This document shows, piece by piece, positions 36,744 to 47,232 of a stretch of 64,000 nucleotides of DNA; positions within the stretch are counted from its first letter, which is position 1; every line of letters begins with the position of its first letter. Location: contig OX595990.1 in the NCBI GenBank assembly GCA_951394045.1, forward strand, positions 1,674,001 through 1,738,000. The letters are read 5' to 3'. Source of the stretch: Nitzschia sp. DOCU1. Taxonomy: Eukaryota > Bacillariophyta > Bacillariophyceae > Bacillariales > Bacillariaceae. The notes beneath the pieces are model-generated. The model saw nothing but the letters and a program-made list of their open reading frames with translations, was not told the origin of the DNA and did not search any database. Both the position numbers and the translations under genes were made by a program.

Positions 36744-37236
36744 GTTAAACTGCTAATGAGCGGTAGTCAAGACGAAGAGGGGTGTTTGTTGCGATTTGGC
36801 GCCTCGATAATGATTGTCTACAACACTGTCTGTTGTCCCCGTCATTGTGAGATGTCGGAATAAATGGGGACGACAAATTTTGGCGCCAAACGCTGGCAAC
36901 GTACGACATTGTACTAATGACACGTCCCACGCAGGATCTAGTAGAAATTGTACCTCGACTTTCGCGCTTCGCTGTTAGGGCGCGGGCTTTTCGTAATTTA
37001 CGGTTCATTTGCACCTTTATTCGCCCTACTTTGGTAAGTCTCTGTAACTTGTAATGGACAACGTACGTAGAGCGCTTATTATGAACCCAGAAGCGGGAAT
37101 TTCCACTTGTACCCCTGCGCTCGCATTGGAGGAATGTGCGGACGCAGCATGAGCGCTCCAGTAGTAAGTCTACCGGAAACCCCACTCTTCCATTGAAGTT
37201 GATAGTTCTGTCAGTGAAAGCACTGAAGATCACTTC
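36744..37236. promoter_or_regulatory. Divergent promoter region between GRASP and SANT genes
   Basis: These 493 bp separate two divergently transcribed genes, so the region should contain both promoters. A possible alternative first exon for the SANT gene starts with ATG at 37149, followed by a GTAAGT. No specific binding site is claimed. Confidence 0.35.
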
Positions 37237-40200
37237 ATGGGACCAGCAAAGAGTGTCCCCCCTGGAGCAGTAACCTTGAATACGCCTGCCATGGATCCTG
37301 AACAAGAGGCCAAGCTGAAGGCCGAGGCTCGGGCGTACGCTTTAAGTTCGTCCTCGTCTTCGAAGGCTGCCAAACGAAAGCTGCCGTCGCAGGGCAAGAC
37401 TGCCGCAGCGGCTGCAGCTTCTCAGAAACCGACGTCCTTGAGCATTCACCGCCCCGAGCGACCACAGAAGATACAGAAGCTGAATCCTCTGAAGGTTCTT
37501 GCCACTCCAGGGCCCATGGTGCCCGCCCCCGCGCCAGCCTTGTTCAGGGTTTTTGACGAGAACGATGACGACTACGAAAGATTTGTCAAAAGTCTAGGCC
37601 TTGACGATTCGCTGTTCGCAGGGCTCGACAATGACGACGAGGACTTTCATCTGTCAGACATTGATGATGATGACGACGACGACGAGGACGACGACGATAG
37701 CGGAGAAATGGAAGACGAGACACCAGGGGACTCAAAGCCAACGATGGCTGAAGCATCCACGCCGACTCTTTCTTCGCCTCTTTCTTCGTCTCCTATGACA
37801 CTGCCGGATCTCGAAACAGACTTTTACAAGAGTCTGGAAGAGGAGCTTGGGAGTCTCCTTGAGGAGGATATGGAGGCTGCTGTGCAGTCGCTGATGACCT
37901 CCAAGAAGCCATCGGTTCCTTCGCCTGCAACCGCGCCGCCGTCGGCTAGTCCAACGTCGCCAAAAGCCGCTACATACAAGAAGCCTCCCAAGCCTGGAAA
38001 CGAAGCTAGCAATACCTCGCCTGCAACCCCGCTTCGTGAATCTGCTAGGCACGGGACAAAAACCCAAGTCACTTACCAGCAATCACAGCAGCTCCGACGG
38101 TTGCTTACCAGACACTATCAACTGCTGGTGCAGCAGGCTGTGCTTGCCGTTCGGGCAGCGCAAATGCAAAAAACACACAAGGACAAGTCAGATTTCTTGT
38201 CTGGGGAATCTGCTGACGATCTCGCCGAGATCTTGGACGGCGCTGTAGGGATGCTGCAGGATCTAGATCAGAATCGCAAGGATGCCATTCGAAATTCTAT
38301 ACAGCTCGCGCTTGCGGGGGTCGCGGCTGAAGCGACACCGAAAGGAAGGAGGTCCTTGCTTCCGCAGTTCACAGAATCACCAGAAGACGAGGACGAGTCT
38401 GGGATGAGGGATAGGCGTCTTACGCGAGCAGCGTTCTCCAAGACGCTGGAACAAAATGGGGTGATGGGAACGAAGCGAACTGCATTCGACATTCCTGGCT
38501 TGATGAAGCTCAAGGATACTTTTGCGACCATCGATAAAAGCGTGGAAGGAGTGAAAGGCGCCAGCAACATTTTGGAACTGGCTACGCATACAGAATCCTG
38601 CAAACTGATTCTTCGCCAAGCGGGAGCGAATGTAGATGACAGCTACATCCCAGGAGTCAACGATTTGGCGGATAATTTTTGCAATGCGAAAGAGATTTTT
38701 GGTGACGATTTCGAACCTCCTTGTTCCGAGGAACAGCAGACTTTCTTGAGACGTAACAGAAATCTCTTTACGAGTGGGGAAGATAATCTTGTGTTGAGGG
38801 GAGTAAATTTGTACGGGGAAAAGCAATGGATTTTAATTGCCGACCGCTACCTGCCAGATCGTTCTGTTAACATTATCTCCCAAAGATATTCCAAGCTTTG
38901 CGTTATGCTTTATAAAGCGCATGGAATTCACATCGATAGCAAGGGCAACTTAGAAGACCCCCCGAAGCTTGAGTCCGTTGATGATATTGACGAGGAAAAG
39001 GTGAAAGAGCTTGAATTGACGACTGTGGAACCACCAGCAATTCTTAATGTACACCGATGGTCATTAGAAGAGGACTTGACACTTCTTAAAGCCGTTCCGA
39101 TCATGGGTCATATGTGGGCCGAGCTTGGTGCAAGATTGATCCCACATCGCGACCGAGGGCATCTCCGGAAGAGATACCAGGTATTGGAACGCCGCGTAAA
39201 AGCTACAGTTGCGCGAAGCTCAAAGAGCGATCCCGTCGGTCTCAGAATCCCTAAGCAGCAAACTGTCGCCCGTATGACGGCCAGTACCAGTAAGGCGCCT
39301 CCATCAAAGTCTTCCTCGTCTCGCGTCGTGGCGAAAAAGGCCCCGGCGAGGAATCAAGTTACTTCGGATCCCCCGATGAGTATCGAAAAAGCTGCTGCTT
39401 CTCTGGCAACTCTCAGACCCCCCGTGCGCAAGCCACTAGAACTGCCAAAGACTACCTCCGCCAAGAAGAAGCCGGAGTTGGTTGCTGCACCGAAAAAAGT
39501 GTCACCAAGTGCAGTGACTAGGAAGTCAACAAAGGATCTTTCACCTCCGATCCCACAGAGCAAAAACATTGTCGAAAAAATACCACCAGCTGAGGAGAAG
39601 ATGAAGGTGGAGCTTCATTTGAATGATGCAACGTCTTCGCGAACAGCTTTTGAAAGACTTGTGGAAGGAACTAGTGAAGAATGGTCCCAAATGTCCCGGA
39701 TGAAAAAGATGATGGAGAACGATGCAGAGAGCCAAGCAGCTGATGCTATTGTAACCCACTTGGCGAAAAGCCCTGGGCCAAGAAGCGCCTTGTCGCGACT
39801 TCCCCAGATGCAGCTTGACACCAACTCCATGAGTGGTCTATCGATTTTGCAGTCCGAAGCGTCAACGCTAGCCCAACCGTCGCAGACTAAAAAATCGTAT
39901 CGTGCCGGCCACAGCATACTGTCCCGCGTGCTCGAAGCTGCGTCAAAGGAAGGAGACACCGAGGCTCAGCCAAGTGAAAGCAAAGACGCCGAGGCTGAAA
40001 ATCCGTCAAAGCCCAGCAGTGAATCCCCCCGAAAACGTCCCTTCAGGAGCATTTCGAAAGTCCAAACACCAGTCCCACCCACCACACCCAAACGCACCAA
40101 TTTCTTTTCTGCTTCCGGCACACCCATTGGCTTGTCGCCTGGATTCAGATCTTCGCCTGGACTTCCCCACGATGGTGGTGCAATCACGCTGACGCCAAAT

Positions 40201-40560
40201 CCAACGTATTCCCCTGCCCCCAGCGCAGTGATGAGGTTGATGTCGGAGCCAAGTGGGGACGACATACGATTTTGTGACTTTAACATCTCCGAGGATAGCA
40301 GGAAGAGTTTAGATGACGAGCCTATCGAACAAGCTCACGATCCTACGCCTCCCCCGTTGACGCCATCAAAGAACTCACTCATGATCGAGGAGTTTGACGC
40401 CATCGAGGCGATATCTGCCTTGAACTCTCTCAGCAACTCTCCTTTTCCTGCACCAAAGCGGATGGGCGAGGAAAATGGTGTCGGGGCCAAGAAGTCATTG
40501 TTCGCCTCTGTTGTTGAAGGGGTCAAGGACAAAGACCCAAAGACACGGTTGCAATTCTAG
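37237..40560 (+). CDS. Double SANT/Myb-domain nuclear protein (GON4L-like layout)
   Basis: This is a single open frame of 1107 aa. The N-terminus is basic and Ser-rich, followed by a strongly acidic run at about residues 130-165 (FHLSDIDDDDDDDEDD). A helical segment at about 275-370 contains QLRRLLTRHYQLLVQQAVL, similar to the region of GON-4-like proteins that precedes their Myb domain. Two SANT/Myb-like units follow: near residue 510 (FTSGEDNLVLRGVNLYGEKQ with WILIADRYLP) and near 608 (HRWSLEEDLTLLKAVPIMGH with MWAELGARLIPHRDRGHLRK). The last 450 residues are low-complexity Lys/Pro/Ser-rich text with short basic clusters. It is probably a chromatin or transcription regulator. The start could be ATG 37237 or ATG 37291 (MDPEQEAK). 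Confidence 0.75.
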   Translation: MGPAKSVPPGAVTLNTPAMDPEQEAKLKAEARAYALSSSSSSKAAKRKLPSQGKTAAAAAASQKPTSLSIHRPERPQKIQKLNPLKVLATPGPMVPAPAPALFRVFDENDDDYERFVKSLGLDDSLFAGLDNDDEDFHLSDIDDDDDDDEDDDDSGEMEDETPGDSKPTMAEASTPTLSSPLSSSPMTLPDLETDFYKSLEEELGSLLEEDMEAAVQSLMTSKKPSVPSPATAPPSASPTSPKAATYKKPPKPGNEASNTSPATPLRESARHGTKTQVTYQQSQQLRRLLTRHYQLLVQQAVLAVRAAQMQKTHKDKSDFLSGESADDLAEILDGAVGMLQDLDQNRKDAIRNSIQLALAGVAAEATPKGRRSLLPQFTESPEDEDESGMRDRRLTRAAFSKTLEQNGVMGTKRTAFDIPGLMKLKDTFATIDKSVEGVKGASNILELATHTESCKLILRQAGANVDDSYIPGVNDLADNFCNAKEIFGDDFEPPCSEEQQTFLRRNRNLFTSGEDNLVLRGVNLYGEKQWILIADRYLPDRSVNIISQRYSKLCVMLYKAHGIHIDSKGNLEDPPKLESVDDIDEEKVKELELTTVEPPAILNVHRWSLEEDLTLLKAVPIMGHMWAELGARLIPHRDRGHLRKRYQVLERRVKATVARSSKSDPVGLRIPKQQTVARMTASTSKAPPSKSSSSRVVAKKAPARNQVTSDPPMSIEKAAASLATLRPPVRKPLELPKTTSAKKKPELVAAPKKVSPSAVTRKSTKDLSPPIPQSKNIVEKIPPAEEKMKVELHLNDATSSRTAFERLVEGTSEEWSQMSRMKKMMENDAESQAADAIVTHLAKSPGPRSALSRLPQMQLDTNSMSGLSILQSEASTLAQPSQTKKSYRAGHSILSRVLEAASKEGDTEAQPSESKDAEAENPSKPSSESPRKRPFRSISKVQTPVPPTTPKRTNFFSASGTPIGLSPGFRSSPGLPHDGGAITLTPNPTYSPAPSAVMRLMSEPSGDDIRFCDFNISEDSRKSLDDEPIEQAHDPTPPPLTPSKNSLMIEEFDAIEAISALNSLSNSPFPAPKRMGEENGVGAKKSLFASVVEGVKDKDPKTRLQF

Positions 40561-41645
40561 CTTAGCGACATGACTTTTTATTAAAGTATTTGGTCCAATC
40601 CTCTCCCATGTTCCATGAATGCTTTTTTGAATGCAAATTGATGCGCAGGGCGACGTGAAAATTTATCCTAGCCACCCCACCGGCGAGGGCGGCACAATGC
40701 GAATGAAATTGGCAACTGGCAACGGTAGGACCACAGGCGGCATGATGGGAGCACCATCCTCAACTACGGGCACAGGTACTGTAGCTGTTCGTAGACGGCC
40801 ACTCTCCTCGCCGCTTTGCCTACTCTCTACTCTCTAGTATTAGAATCCGAGGCTTACCTGCTGAGTCGCCATTGGAGGGGTTTGGGGAGGGACCTTGCCC
40901 ATCATTTTTTAGATCGCGTTTTACGTTTTTCCTAAGCCCTTCCTTAAATAGCTAAATAAGTAGCCTGTTTGTGGTTTATAAAAGCCGGTATGTGTAAGGT
41001 GGGCTTGCTGCCCTGCCATCCTCGCAATACTTAAAACCATGGCACGTGTACGTCTTGCTTTGTCCGTCACACTTAGAAGGTGAACGCGACCTGGTTGTCA
41101 CAGATGCTTACATAAGACGTATGCCCAATTTCTTGTCCGGCACTGCAGGTCCCCCGTCTGTTCGCCGTCTGACCTGCGCTGAACTTTCCGGTATCGGACG
41201 GAGAATGTTCCTTGCCCATATGTTTTATTTCCCCCCTTCTAATCATCCCCCAACTGGGAAGATCGAGACCTGTCCCGTCGATGTCTTCGTCCCTAAGTAA
41301 TCGGCTCGCGGGAACGACTCGGGATTCCCACTTCACTGCGACACTACTACGACTATCAAAGAAACAATACAACAAGAAACTTCCACAAGACTACTGCATC
41401 GTTCTAGAAGAGGCCCGACAAGAGATCTGTATCTGTCCTATCCTACGCTATTGTCGTCAAGCTCGTAACTCTTCATCTATTCTTGGATGGGATCTCCGAA
41501 TTCCCTCCTACATTTACATTCTCTTAAAATAGGTTCACTTTTCTATCAAACACCGCGGCTTACTGCACTCTGATCAGAAATTGTAAGGAGTTTCCGCTAG
41601 GAACCGTGTATCGCAACGAGAGGCGACCTTTCAACTCAAACCTTC
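40561..41645. other. Intergenic region leading into retroelement relic
   Basis: No host gene is seen. The part from about 40873 to 41045 is the second copy of a dispersed repeat. The part from about 41045 to 41575 lies where a 5' LTR and leader of the following gag relic would be, ending near TTACTGCA at about 41570. No matching 3' LTR was found, so the boundary is not proven. Confidence 0.4.
40873..41045. repeat. Dispersed repeat copy 2 (resembles 14323-14500)
   Basis: A G-rich tract is followed by the T-run, TCGCGTTTT and CTAAGCCCT blocks, and then CCATCCTCGCA, in the same order as copy 1. Here it lies directly upstream of a gag-protease relic, so it may be part of an LTR. Confidence 0.45.
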
Positions 41646-43145
41646 TTGACAATGGCTCCGACCAAGAGCCACATTATCCCTCTGGAGCCCGACTATGATG
41701 AGTCGGAGATTGAATACGTCCGCCATCGTTGGACCGAGACCGATGCCAACGGAATCGAGGAATCAACTGAACTACGAGTTCCAAGACTATCCGACGAGGC
41801 AACCCCCTTTGCCATCTTGACCTTTCTCGCCCTCTTTGCTAGGGCTCGAGCAACTCTGTCCTGGACGACAGGACCAAAACTTTTTGCCAAGTTCGAATCG
41901 CATCTCGATGGATATCCGATGTCGGTCTGGGAGCTTCTGAGCGATGGCATGAATCACACTATGGCTAACTTTGAGCAAGCCCTGGAGAATTTCAAGCAAG
42001 AACTCCTAGCCGGCTATCACTACGCCGAGCAAATGGATTACCTATGAGCGCTGAAGAAGCCTATCAACATGACGCCAGGAAAGTTCCTTCTCTGCATTCG
42101 AGCGGCATCTAGAATGGCAGCCCAATTACCCGACGCCCCAGAAGATGGAGGCTTCGATGATGAGGAACTAGCTCGCGTCTACGTTAAGGCAATGCCAAAT
42201 GCCTTCCAAGTCAACTTCGAGAATGCCAACATGAGCTACGCTACTACGCCGATCGGGGAGATCCGCGAGTACATGGATCGGCAATCGGTTCGAAACCCTC
42301 CACAGCAAGGAGGAAGTGGCCACAGCGGCCAAGCAAGCAACCAAGGTGGTCAACGAAACGCCGGCGGCAGAAGCAATCGCAACAGGCAGGGCAATCGCAA
42401 TCGCAATGGCAATGGCGGCCGCAACGCCAACAACCGCATCAACGGAGGCCGCAACAACAACAACAACAATAATGCTGGGCGAGGCAATGGCCAGTGCCGC
42501 ATTCAACCCAACGATCCTTGCCCACTGCCGGGCCACGGCAACCACACTTGGGGGCAATGCCGAGCCAATCGATATGGCGAGGCTAATCAAGGAAATCAAG
42601 GAGCCAATCGTGGTGGCAACAATCAAGGAAGACGTGGTGAGAACCATGCAGCCAATGCTGCTTGTTCGAGTGGCACCGCCTCGAGCAATCCTCAAGCTCC
42701 TGGCGAGAGCAACTTGACTCAAGGTCAGAGTCATCACTTCGAGGACGATGGTCCTGAAGCCGACCGTGAAGCGGCCGAATCGTTCTTTGCCAATGTGGCC
42801 GAGCTTGACCCGGAGTACTATGATTCAGAACTAGCCGCAAGGCGACGATTCGAGTCCAAGGTCTACTGCTCCGATCCTTCGAATAAGTCCTTTGAGTCAA
42901 ACGAGATTCAGGACTCAGACAAGACTCAGGTCGACGTTGACCTAGTGCCGACGACATTGACTGTGGTCCGCCAAGTCAACGATGTCAAAGGCAAGTACTT
43001 CTATAAGACTCTCTTTGATCATGGAGGAAGCCATCCCATGGCCAAGAAGTCTGGTCTACCCAAGAACATTGAAGTATTCAAGGATGAAGCTATGACGTTT
43101 ACTACTACCTCGGGTGCCCTGCAAGCAACCGAGTACGTCTACTAG
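41646..43145 (+). pseudogene. Retroelement gag-protease relic with internal stop
   Basis: One frame runs from 41646 (likely ATG at 41652, MAPTKSHIIPL) to a TAG at 43143-43145. It is broken by one TGA at 42045-42047; the same frame resumes directly after it. The first part is helical capsid-like text. A low-complexity Asn/Gly/Arg-rich tract follows at about 42330-42480. Next comes a Cys/His cluster with CPLPGHGNHTWGQC, similar to the zinc-knuckle-like regions of diatom Gag proteins. Near the end, KTLFDHGGSHPMAKKSGLP resembles a retroviral-type aspartic protease site, with the expected D-S/T-G altered to DHG. Reverse transcriptase, RNase H and integrase are missing. It is a dead, 3'-deleted element, and its original class is unclear. 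Confidence 0.65.
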
Positions 43146-43169
43146 AGCAATGTTGGCGACAAGGAGCAT

Positions 43170-44885
43170 GTGGATCAGCCTGCATGCCCTCCAACGAGCA
43201 CCTGCCACGTTTTCATCCAGACTCTTAAGGATAAGGTTGCAAGGCTTCAATGCGATGGAAGGAAACGAAAGGAGGAGTACCAGACGGCCTTCCATCGTAA
43301 AGATATGAACTTTGAGAAGAAGGACGCAGCCTATAACAACCTTAAAGCTTCTATTGAGTCCAACGAAAAGGCGAAGGATGCTGAAAAGGCTGCAGCGCTC
43401 AGCCTGGCAGAAGCAAAAGCCAACAGAGAGCTGGGCAAGCAAAAGGCAAAGTACGTCAGTCTTGTACTCACGACCGACCATCGGATCAACGTCCTCGATG
43501 CTAATTGCAAGAACAAGGACAAGGAGATCGCCAAGCTCAATTCAGACTTGAGGACTGCACGTCTCGAGTCCAAGAAGGCGCACTCTGCCGCAAATGAGGC
43601 CGAGTCCAATCTTGCCGAGAAGGTGGAGGCTCTCAAAAAAATGAGCCATGATTCCACCACCCGCGAGAAGGATCTTAAGGCTGCCTACGCAAGAATCAAG
43701 ACTCTGGAGAAGCAGATCGACAGTCAAATGGAGCTCAAGTTGTCGACTGCTCTACAGAAGAAGCAATGCGACTTGCAAGCAAAACAGGTCATGCTTCAGC
43801 TAGAAGCCCAGAAGGAGCGCAAAGCAATTGCGATGAAGAAGCTGGACATCGAGGCCAAGATCAAGCTACAAACCCACAAGTTGTCAGTGGCAAAATCTGT
43901 TATCAAGAGCAAGTCGCAGGCCAAACTCTATGAACACAAGTCTAAGATCAAGCAGAGTCGAGACCATGTCAGTGCTCATCAGGCCGCCAACAACAATGGC
44001 CCGCACTTTGGCGCCCATCCAACGAACGGGCAGTTTCCCAATGTCGGCACCATCGGCGCCGAATCTTTGCTCAACACGTTGTCTCTGCTTGGGAAACAGA
44101 AGAAGCCACAGCCAGGAGTAGATCCGAATCTATTCCAGCAGACGCTCACCCAGCTCTTTCCCACTGTCAGCCCTCATTCCATTGCTATGACACCACAGAA
44201 GAATCAAGAGCTTCTTCCTCATGGGTGGCAGCGCGTGGAAGACCCAACTACTGGGCGTCCATACTACGTTAGTCCCAGTTCTGGCAAGGTTGTCTTTAAT
44301 CGACAAGAGATCTACAAGCAGGCGCCACGAGATCCTTTGTCTCCCGTGGACAGCAATACAACAATCAAACCCGAAGTTCCTACCTCCCGCTCTTTTTTTG
44401 CAGCTGCAGCCCATAGCTACAACGGCAAGAAGCAGAAGACTATTCATCATGGAGAGACCATCAGCATTGCGGATTCATCCTCCTCGTTCAGCAACAAGAA
44501 GGAAAACGCCAGCGGGCAGTTAGATGCTTTGTCTGCGGTGAAACCGGAAGTTCCTACCTCCCGCTCTTTCTTTGCAGCTGCAGCCCGTAGCTACAACAAC
44601 AACAACAAGCAGAAGACTATTCATCACGAAGAGATCATCAGCATTGCGGATTCAGCCTCGTTGAGCAAGAAGGAAAATGCTGGCGGGCGGGGAGACTTTC
44701 TTGAAGAATCACCGGAAATCATCTTCGGATCAGCGCCTCCTTTGTTGGGTAGTACAATCGCCTGCCATCAAACGTCAGAGGATGAGGATACAGTCTACGA
44801 TGATGACGATGATGACAAATCGCAGGAACTGTTTAAGTCGTCACAGTCATCGCAGTCATCCGAGACCGTGTTGAAGGAGAACTAG
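43170..44885 (+). CDS. Coiled-coil protein with WW-like motif, 5' end uncertain
   Basis: This is an open frame of 571 aa. Residues of about 15-290 form a long, highly charged coiled coil rich in Lys, Glu, Ala and Gln. Near residue 350 a WW-like unit reads LPHGWQRVEDPTTGRPYYVS followed by SGKVVFNRQEI. The first Trp and the tyrosine pair are kept, but the second Trp is Phe and the final Pro is absent. The C-terminal part contains an imperfect internal duplication (KPEVPTSRSFFAAAA, then SYN, KQKTIHH, ISIADS), ending in acidic and Ser-rich text. The frame begins 24 bp after the stop of the gag-protease relic. An acceptor-like TTTTCATCCAG lies at about 43209-43219, so the first codons may be intronic and the real 5' exons lost. 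It is either a host gene invaded by the element or an ORF carried by it. Confidence 0.5.
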   Translation: MDQPACPPTSTCHVFIQTLKDKVARLQCDGRKRKEEYQTAFHRKDMNFEKKDAAYNNLKASIESNEKAKDAEKAAALSLAEAKANRELGKQKAKYVSLVLTTDHRINVLDANCKNKDKEIAKLNSDLRTARLESKKAHSAANEAESNLAEKVEALKKMSHDSTTREKDLKAAYARIKTLEKQIDSQMELKLSTALQKKQCDLQAKQVMLQLEAQKERKAIAMKKLDIEAKIKLQTHKLSVAKSVIKSKSQAKLYEHKSKIKQSRDHVSAHQAANNNGPHFGAHPTNGQFPNVGTIGAESLLNTLSLLGKQKKPQPGVDPNLFQQTLTQLFPTVSPHSIAMTPQKNQELLPHGWQRVEDPTTGRPYYVSPSSGKVVFNRQEIYKQAPRDPLSPVDSNTTIKPEVPTSRSFFAAAAHSYNGKKQKTIHHGETISIADSSSSFSNKKENASGQLDALSAVKPEVPTSRSFFAAAARSYNNNNKQKTIHHEEIISIADSASLSKKENAGGRGDFLEESPEIIFGSAPPLLGSTIACHQTSEDEDTVYDDDDDDKSQELFKSSQSSQSSETVLKEN

Positions 44886-45007
44886 ACTTGTCGGTGGGAT
44901 TATTTTCAAAAAAGTACATATTTGGCGTGGGTGGTTCCGCCACTCTATTTCGCTGATCCTACATTATTATTCGATACATGATAGCCTAATAGAATATTAA
45001 ACAACTA

Positions 45008-46093
45008 TTAGTAGCCACAGTGCGCAGCACACTTAACTATTAGTTCGTAGTTGATTGACTCTGCAACGACTCGTCCAACTTGCTGTTCAATAGTCATTTG
45101 AGAGATCTCGGCACCACCGTCAGAGCGGTACCGGTCTGACCGGATACGCCGAGCTAGGATATGAAACACCAATTCAATTGGGTTTAGTTCTGGTGCCCTT
45201 GTTGGCAAGGGGATCACCAGAACTCCGTATGAGAACAAAAGGTCTCTAACGTGGGATGCCTCGGCACCAGTGTGGATGGCAGCATTGTCCATTATCAGCA
45301 CATCGCCCGGCTGGAACCAGTTATGGCCCAGCAGATACTCGATGTATGCTGTTCCATTCTCTTTGCCAATGGTGAAGTGCATGGCTGGCTCCAGTCCACA
45401 ACAGCGTATGATTGCAATCATATTTACCGCCGCCCTGAAGTTTCCTGAAACAGGGATCACCCAAATGGTGTTGGTAAGTGGGTCCACCCTCACTTTATTG
45501 TTGTACACATCTCCATTGATGAAATGCTTTTCATCAATGAAGTGGTACTTTGCATGGTCGGGGAACTTTACTATCTTCTCCATGAACTCGTGGTAACGGT
45601 GGATGTTTTGAGGTTTCCACTTGTCGATGGGAACCAGTGGGGCCGTTCGTAGGGACCCACGGTAGTCAAAACGATGTTTAAAAAAATGGTCGATGGTCTG
45701 CACACAGACCATTGTACCGGTAGATTGTCGTAGCTTGGTTTGGTACTCAAGCAAGGTCATCTGATCGTTCTCTGCACGTAGAGAGCAAAGCACAATGGTA
45801 TCAAGGGGGGAAATTTTCGTGTATTGTCGTCGTGTTTCCCACAAATCCTCCTTCGCAACATTGGGGTCTAGTAGCCCCCCGGTCTCCAGATACTCAGAGA
45901 TGACTCGGTGTGCATAGCCCACGCTCACCTTCGCCGCCTCTGCCACTTGACGTGTCTTAAGCCGACCGTTTTGGTGGTAGTCGTTGTCAGCGGCCCGTTC
46001 AAGCTCCAGAAAGGTCTGGAGCACTTCTAACTTCTTCTCCATGGTGTACCGGACACCATGTTTGAAGAACCCACCATTCAAGTTGACCTCCAT
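45008..46093 (-). CDS. Tc1/mariner (IS630-like) DDE transposase
   Basis: This is an intact frame of 361 aa. The N-terminal 100 residues or so are a helix-turn-helix DNA-binding region (KTRQVAEAAKVSVGYAHRVI). The catalytic triad is visible as D in HFIDEKHF, D in LIMDNAAIHTG and E in APELNPIELVF. I count 37 residues between the second Asp and the Glu, a DD37E spacing known in the Tc1/mariner superfamily. The enzyme would cut and paste its own element into TA sites. I could not identify matching terminal inverted repeats in the 120 bp to the left or 200 bp to the right. The element may therefore be immobile or its ends more distant. Its right side abuts the truncated helicase copy. Confidence 0.88.
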   Translation of the reverse strand: MEVNLNGGFFKHGVRYTMEKKLEVLQTFLELERAADNDYHQNGRLKTRQVAEAAKVSVGYAHRVISEYLETGGLLDPNVAKEDLWETRRQYTKISPLDTIVLCSLRAENDQMTLLEYQTKLRQSTGTMVCVQTIDHFFKHRFDYRGSLRTAPLVPIDKWKPQNIHRYHEFMEKIVKFPDHAKYHFIDEKHFINGDVYNNKVRVDPLTNTIWVIPVSGNFRAAVNMIAIIRCCGLEPAMHFTIGKENGTAYIEYLLGHNWFQPGDVLIMDNAAIHTGAEASHVRDLLFSYGVLVIPLPTRAPELNPIELVFHILARRIRSDRYRSDGGAEISQMTIEQQVGRVVAESINYELIVKCAAHCGY

Positions 46094-46292
46094 AGTGGTA
46101 AAATTTGTTGTCGTTGTCGCAATGATGTGAGCAACGATGGGTCATTGTCGCCATAATGGTTGTTGATTGCCGGCAATTCGTGCCAAATTTGATTTGCGTC
46201 GCTCTCGGATCGCAATCGGAAGGAGGCGTCCCCGAGAGAATTTTTTCGGAGGAACTTTTAAAAATTCTACGTTCACAGAAGGAATGGAACAG

Positions 46293-47232
46293 TAATAGTG
46301 TAATTTATCACAGCTGGAAAGTGAATCAAATCGATTGCCAGATCCTCTCTTTTCTTCTTGCTTGGGTCAGTACTGCAAGGATATTGGACTTTCATCGTTT
46401 TCGATCTGGGATAGAGTTTGAAGGTGCCTTCGAATGATGGAGAGTGCATTTTGTCAAAGCGCAACACAATATGATCTACATCATCAATTGCCACCATATT
46501 GACCCACCAGCCATGCACTTTCATTGGTTTTAGCTGCGCATTCAGTTTGAATACTGCCTTTTGGAATGCGCAGCAGGTTCCATTTGCGACTCTGAGTTTC
46601 ACCATTATATTTTCGCTCACCATCATCTTGCATCCATGGAAAAGTGGCAGAAATGGATCTGCTTTGTAGGTTCTGTTGGTGATGTGTGCATCGGAACGCC
46701 TTTCCCACAACAATTTATGATGAAGCGGACTGAGAGTCTGCTTATTGACTGACCATTTGCCAGTACCCCAAATTATGATGGCGCCTTCTGGAATAGGATC
46801 TTCCCACTGAGATGAGTGAAACTGATTGAGTTATGTGCGAAAAACACTGGCTTTGATTTCAGAATGTTTCTGGTTGGTGAATATGGCATAGCACGCATCC
46901 AAGTTCTGGGGAATTTTTAGATTGTTGGGGTATATTTCACGTTCGCGTAATAGGGTACGCAGGAGTGCATCATCACCATCTCGTGCTTTACTCATTGCTT
47001 TGCCCAACAGTGGATCGTCTTTATATCTGTCCATTCCATCTAGTTCCACCATTTGATTCAAGCAAAGCTCCCACAAAGGACTTGGATCCCCCTTGAAGAT
47101 GGGTTCACCGCCAACCCCATCCAATTGGCAAAAATTGCCAATGAATACAATCGGTATCCTCGTTGTCATCACTGATTGTTCGCTGTCCACCCGATCCAAA
47201 CTAATCATTCTATCCTGCGATATCCTCACCAT
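46293..47232 (-). pseudogene. Truncated second copy of the PIF1-like helicase
   Basis: The translation is closely similar to the helicase at 14687-16420, from its motif III (IPIVFIGNFCQLDG here) to HFPAVINY. Walker A and B are missing at the 5' side; similarity starts near 47160. The 3' side is cut near 46293, so motifs V and VI are gone. An in-frame TAA replaces the Tyr codon in the segment corresponding to RTYLNQF, at about 46829. Two in-frame pieces (47232-46831 and 46713-46305) are visible. The loss of both ends plus a nonsense codon makes it non-functional. The left breakpoint lies about 200 bp from the transposase start. Confidence 0.85.

Noticed and set aside
41046..41300. An 84-codon open frame upstream of the gag relic
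   Set aside because: It lies in the presumed LTR/leader and has no motif or coding-like composition.
44886..46290. Terminal inverted repeats for the transposase
   Set aside because: Comparing the left flank with the reverse complement of the right flank gave no convincing match.
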